The notes under the pieces were generated by a model, which saw only the letters and a list, made by a program, of their open reading frames with translations, had not been told where the DNA came from and searched no databases. The position numbers and the translations under genes were made by a program. From Hymenobacter sp. (GTDB lineage Bacteria > Bacteroidota > Bacteroidia > Cytophagales > Hymenobacteraceae), in contig JANYFQ010000493.1 of the NCBI GenBank assembly GCA_025362615.1, positions 1 through 18,069 on the forward strand: DNA of 18,069 bases. Direction: 5' to 3'. This document shows positions 12,001 to 18,000 of this stretch, piece after piece. Each line of letters begins with the position of its first letter. Positions within the stretch are counted from its first letter, which is position 1.

Positions 12001-15000
12001 CCGCTGTTTGAAAGCGAAACCCCGGTCAGGAAGGCTGGCAGTTGGATGCTGAGTTGCACGTTGTTGGCCGTGCCGGGGCCGTTGTTGGTCGTCGTGGCTT
12101 CAAAGAAGGTCAGGCCGCCCTGGGGCGAGGTGAAAATCTGGGCACCGCCGGGGCCGGTTACGCCCCGCACCACGGTGGCCAGGTCGGCGGGGTCCTCCAC
12201 CGGAATGGTGTACGTGGCTGAGCCACTGGTCAGGCCCGAATTGTCGGTGGCCGTGAACGTGAACGTGGCGTTGCCCACGAAGCCCGCTGCGGGCTGGTAA
12301 GTGAGCTGGCCAATGTTGGCCGCCGGAATGCTGACGCTGCCCGTCACGGGCGTACCGCTCAAAAACAGGGTGCCGCTGCTGGCCGGCCCGGTCACGGTGT
12401 AGCTCACCACGCTGCCGTCGGCATCGGTGGCGCTCACGCCGGGGTTCAGGGCCACGGCGGGGCTGGTGTTGGCCAGGGTGGCGTTGGTGGTGTTGGCCAC
12501 CACCGGGGCCGAGTTGAGAATCGGGATGGTGTAGGTAGCGCCGCCGGTAGCGCCCGTCGGCGGGGTGTAGGCGCTGGCGTTGCTGCTGCGCCCCTGGTTG
12601 TCGGTCACGCTGAACTGGAACGTCACGTTGCCCGTCACCGAGCCGTTGGGGTCGAAGGTGAGGGTGGCGGCCTGGGCCGGTGTCAGGCCCTGGCCCACCA
12701 CCACGGCCGTGCCGCCCAGGGCCAGCACCCCGCCCGTGGGCAGACTCACGATGTTGTAGAAGGCAATGGTGCCGTCCGAATCGGTACCGCTCAAACCGAG
12801 CGACAGCGTGGTGGCCGCCGCCGAGCTGAGGATGCTGGCGTTGGTGGCCGCCGTGGCCACCGGGGCGGCATCAACCGTGGCCGGGCCGGCGCACAGCACA
12901 TTGGCCGGAATGATGGTGCGGGGCAGCGCAGCCGGCCCGCCCTGGTAGAACAGGTTGACGTTGGCCCCGCCGTTGCCTTGCCCGTACAGCAGCTGCAGGT
13001 CATAAAGTCCGTCGGTGGCCGCCACAAAGGTGCCACTGCCGTCGCGGGGGCCGTGCCCGCCGCCATTGTCAATGAAGAGCGACGTGGCGCTGTTGGCCGA
13101 GCCGGGCACGGCCCCCGCACTGGGCGAGGTGGTGGTCAGAAAAGCCGGGGTGGCGCTCAGCGCGTCCGGCCCCACAAACAGGAAAGTGGCATCGTCCGAG
13201 TTCACCGTGAACGTGTAAGTGCCCGCCTGCAGATAAATGCTGCCCCGGTACCGGGCCGAGAATGCCTGCGGTGGCGACCCCGCCGCCACGCTGGCCGATA
13301 CCGGAAACGCGCCGCCGCCATTAAGGAAGTTCACCGTAGCATCGACCTGGCGCTGCCCTGGGGCTTTGGCCAGAAAGGCACTCACGGCCCCGGTGGCCAG
13401 GGCGCTGATGTCGCCGGCGTAGTACTCCGCCGTCAGCCCGTTCGAGCCGGTCGCGTTGTCGAGGTACGAAGCCTGGCACACGGCCGACACCGTCACGGTG
13501 AGGGCCGCCGCGTTCGAGGTCAGCCCCTGGCTGTCCTGCACCGAGTAGCTGGCCGTGGCCGTGCCCGCAAAGCCCGCCGTGGGCGTAAACGTCACCGAGC
13601 CGGCCGGCGCGCCCACCGTCGTAAAGGTGCCGCCCGTTACCGTTACCGCGTCGTCAATCACGCCCGCCGTGGCGGGCACCAGGTCGATGGTGGCGGTGTT
13701 GAGGCCCGTGGCCGGAGCCGTAAAGGTGTCGTTGCCCAGCAGGGCAAACGTGACGGCAGTGGCGGCGGTCGAAGCCGCGTCGGCCACGGCCACGGGCGCT
13801 ACCTGCACCTTGAAGGAGTACGTGCTGCCCACCGTGCCGGCCAGCGTCGTGTTGGCCGAGGCCGCGCTCGTGCGCCCCTGGTTGTCGGTCACGTTGAAGG
13901 TGAAGGACGTCGTGCCCGCAAAGCCCGCCGCAGGCTGGAACGTGAGCGCCGCCGCCTGCGCCACCGTCAGCACCTGGCCCAGCGCCACGGCCGTGCCGCC
14001 CAAGCGCAAGGTGCCGTTGGCCGGCAGCGTCAGCACGTTGTAGAGCACAACGCTGCCGTCGAAGTCCGCCCCGCTCAGGCCCGGCGCGAGCGTGGTGGCC
14101 GGCGCGTTGACGGGCAAAACCGCGTTGTTGGCCGCCGTGGCCGTCGGCGCGGCGTTGGCCGCCGCCGGACCCGCGCAGAGGCTCGCCTGCGGCACCACTG
14201 CGAAACCGCTGGTTTGGCCCAGCCCGGAGGCGATGCTCAGCACCAGGCTGGCCGTCCCGCCGGTGCGCTCAAACAGCAGCTGCAGGTCGTAAAGCCCGGT
14301 GGTGGCCGCCGTGAAGTTGCCCTGGCGCGTGGCGCTGGTGGCCCCGCCCAGCACCTCCTGGCCAAGCTGCGGCGTGGGGGTCAGCGCCGCGCTGCCCACC
14401 CACAAGTACGCCCCCAGGTTCGAGGCCACTTGGAACGTGTAGTCGCCCGCCGCCAAGTAAATGCTGCCCCGGTAGCGCCCCAGAAAGGGGTTGGCATTGG
14501 CCGGGGCCGTGGCACCAAACGAGGCGTTGGTGCTGAAGTTCACCTGCGCGTCAATCCGGCGCAGCGGCGGGGCCGCGTTGTAGTTGGCCAGCGCCGCCTG
14601 GCTGGCAAGCGAGGCACCGGGGCGGGTAAAGTACTCCGCCGTCAGCCCGTTCGAGCTGTTCGTGTTGTCGAGGTACGAGGCCTGGCACACGGCCGACACC
14701 GTCACGGTGAGGGCCGCCGCGTTCGAGGTCAGGCCCTGGTCATCCCGCACGGTGTAGCTGGCCGTGGCCGTGCCGACAAAGCCCGCCGTGGGCGTAAAGA
14801 GCACCGAGCCGGCTGGCGTGACACCCCCCGTCGTGAAGGTACCGCCCGTCACGCTCACGCTGTTGTCGATGGTGCCCGGCGTACCAGGCACCAGGTCGAT
14901 GGTGGCCGTATTAAGGCCCGTGGCCGGGGCCGTAAACGTGTCGTTGCCCGTCAGCGCAAAGGTTACGCCCACGCCCGCCGTCGTCGCCGCCGCATCGGCC

Positions 15001-18000
15001 ACGGCCACCGGGGCCACCTGCACATTGAAGGCATAAGCACTGCCCACCGTGCCGGCCAACGTCGTGTTGGCCGAGGCTGCGCTGGTGCGGCCCTGATTGT
15101 CGGTCACGTTGAATACCAGTGAGCTGGTCCCGGTTCCCGTAGGCTGGAAAGTCAGCGTCGCAGCTTCGTCCGGCGTCAGGGCCTGGCCCGCTAACACGGT
15201 AGCAGCACCCAACCGCACGGTGCCATTGGTGGGCAGGCTGATGACGTTGTAGAAGGCCACTGTGCCGTCCGCATCAGAACTGCTCAGGCCGGGGGAGAGC
15301 GCGGTCTGGCCCGCGCCCGTGGGCAGCAGGGTGTTGGTACCCGCGTTGGCCACCGGGGTGGCGTTCGCGCTGGCCGGACCGGCGCACAGCTCGGCCGAAG
15401 TCAGGGCCGTCAGGCTGGCGTAGGCCAGGCCGCTGCCAATGCCTTTGCGCACTTCGAGGCGCGAGGTTGTACCATTTTGAGTGTAAAGCACCTGCAGGTC
15501 GTAGAGACCGGCGGTGGTGGTGGTGAAGTTGGCCGTCACCGTGCCACCGGCAGTGGTCACGTTCAGCAGCGGCGCGTTGCCGCCCGTAAACACGGGCGAG
15601 GGCGTCAGGGCCGAGGGGCCAATCCAGAGCGCGGCGAAGTCATCGGCCAGCAGCGAGAAAGTATAGGTCGTGCCCGCCGCCAGCGAAATGCTGCCCCGGT
15701 AGCGCGCCGAAAACAGCGTCGGCGTAGCAACACTGCCACTAGCTGGTGGCAACGGCACGGCCAGGTTGGTGCTGGGGTTGTTGAGCTGGGCATCGAGGCG
15801 ACGCAGGACGGGCAGCTTGTTGAAAAACGCACTGCTGGCCAGCGTGCCCCCGGTATAGCCCGCGAAGTACTCGCCCGTCAGCCCATTCGAAGTAGCCGAA
15901 TTAGTAAGGTAGCTGGGCTGGCAGGTATCCACGGTGGAGGTCACGGTGATGGCCGCCGTGTTCGAGGTCAGCCCTTGGTTGTCTTGCACCGTGTAGCTGG
16001 CCGTGGCCGTGCCGGCAAAACCGGCTACGGGCGTAAACGTCACCGAGCCGGCCGTCGCGCCTACCGTAGTAAAGGTGCCCACGCCCGCAATAACCAGGGT
16101 GTTGTCGAGGGCACCGCCCGGCACCAAGTCAATCGTGGCCGGGTTGATGGCTGCCGTGGGGGTGTCGTTGCCCGTCAGGCTGAAGGTCACGCTCGCGGTC
16201 GAGGTCGTCATCGTCGCCGCATCGGCCACCGCCACCGGGGGTGCCTGGGTGCTGATGGTGTAGGTATTGGTGCCCGTACCCGCCACTGTGGTATTGTTCG
16301 TCGCCGCGCTGGTGCGGCCCTTCTCGTCCGTCACATTGTAGCTGAAAAACACCGAACTGACTCCTGCTGGCTGAAACGTAAGCGCCGCCGCCTGCGTGGC
16401 CGTCAGCGACTGGCCCACCACGACATTGGTAGCACCCAAGCGTAACGTACCCGAGGCCGGCAGCGCAATGATGTTGTAGAGTGCGTTGGCAATGGCTCCG
16501 TCCGGGTCGGCGGTATAAAAGCTCAGGCCGGGCGAGAGCGTAGTAAAGCCCGAGCCGGTGGGCAATACTGCGTTGTTGCCGTTGGCAGCAGTGGGCGTAT
16601 CGTTGAAGGCTGCAGGACCGGCGCAGAGTTGCGTTTGCGGCACCACGGTAAAACCGCTCGCAGCGATGGTAGCGCCCGTGGTCGGGGCCGTACTCAACGT
16701 CAGAGCGGTAGCGCCTGCGTTACTGTTACGCTCGTAAAGCAGTTGCAAGTCGTAAAGCCCCGTAGTGAGGGCATTAAAATTGGCCCGCAGGGTGTTATTG
16801 CCAATTCCTGCGCCCAACAATTGGCTGCCAAACGTGGGCGTTGGCGTGAGGGCCGAGGCCCCAAGCCACAGGTAAGCCCCACCGTTGGTAGTGCTCACCT
16901 GAAACGTGTAGGTCCCCGCTGTAAGGTAAATACTGCCCCGGTAGCGGCCCAACGCGGCGGTGACGTTGGCCGGAGCCGTATTGGGAAAGGTTGCGAAGTT
17001 AGTAAAATTGATTTGCGCATCGGTGCGCCGCAACGGCGGGGCCACATTGTAGGCGGCCTGTAGCACCTGGCTGCCCAGCGCCCCCGCCCCTGGCCGAACA
17101 TAATATTCCGCCGTCAGCCCATTGAAACTGTTCGTATTGTCGAGGTACGAGGCCTGGCACACGGCCGAAACCGTTACCGTAATGGCCGCCACGTTCGAGG
17201 TCAGCCCCTGGGTGTCCTGCACCGTGTAGCTGGCCGTGGCCGTACCCACGAAGCCCGCCGTGGGCGTAAACGTCACCGAGCCCACCGGCGTGGCCCCGCC
17301 CGTCGAGAACGTGCCGCCCGCCACGCTCACCGTGTTATCAATCACGCCCACGGTGCCCGGCACCAAATCAATCGTAGCCGCATTGATGCTCGTAGCCGGG
17401 CTGCTGAACGTGTCGTTGCTCGTCAGGTTGAAGGTGACGTTGCTGCCCGCTGCGGTGCCCGCCGCGTCGGCCACGGCCACGGGGTTCTGGCCGGCGGCCA
17501 GGTTGATGGTGTAAGTGGCCCCGCCCGAAGCCCCGGCCAGGGTGGCGTAAGCCCCGGCCCCGGCCGTGCGGCCTTGGTTGTCGGTGGCCGTAAAGGTGAA
17601 GCTTGTGCTGCTGCCGGCAAAGGTGCTCAAGGGCGTAAAGCGCAGCGTGGCGGCTTCGGCGGGCGTGAGGCCCATGCCGGCCAGCACCGTGGTGGTGGTG
17701 CCGCCAATGGTGGCCTGCAAGGTGCCCGCAGCGGCGGCGGGCAACGTCAGAATCTGAATAAACGCCACGGCCCCGCCCGCGTCGGCCGCGCTGGGGGTGG
17801 GCAGCAGCGTCACGGCACTGGGGCTGCTTTTACCGATGAGCTGGCTGCTGCCGGCGGCCACGGTGGGCGCGGTGTTGGCGGCGGCCGGGCCGGGGCACAG
17901 GGCGCTTTGCGGAATTACGGTATTGGTAAACGTAGCGTACGCAGCGCCCGTGGGAACTGCCGTGCGGGCGTAGGACAAGATACAGTTACCGCCCCCACCA

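Noticed and set aside
7380..12011. Plus-strand open frame of 1,543 codons as a gene
   Set aside because: Same antisense register. It lies opposite the glycine-rich, DUF642-like and beta-helix domains and has no recognisable domain of its own.
12978..15122. Plus-strand open frame of 714 codons, apparently with internal repeats (QLQV..., RVVEVRGLAHGRHRHGEGRRV)
   Set aside because: Its repeats are the reverse complement of the PA14/cadherin/Ig units; the minus strand explains them completely.
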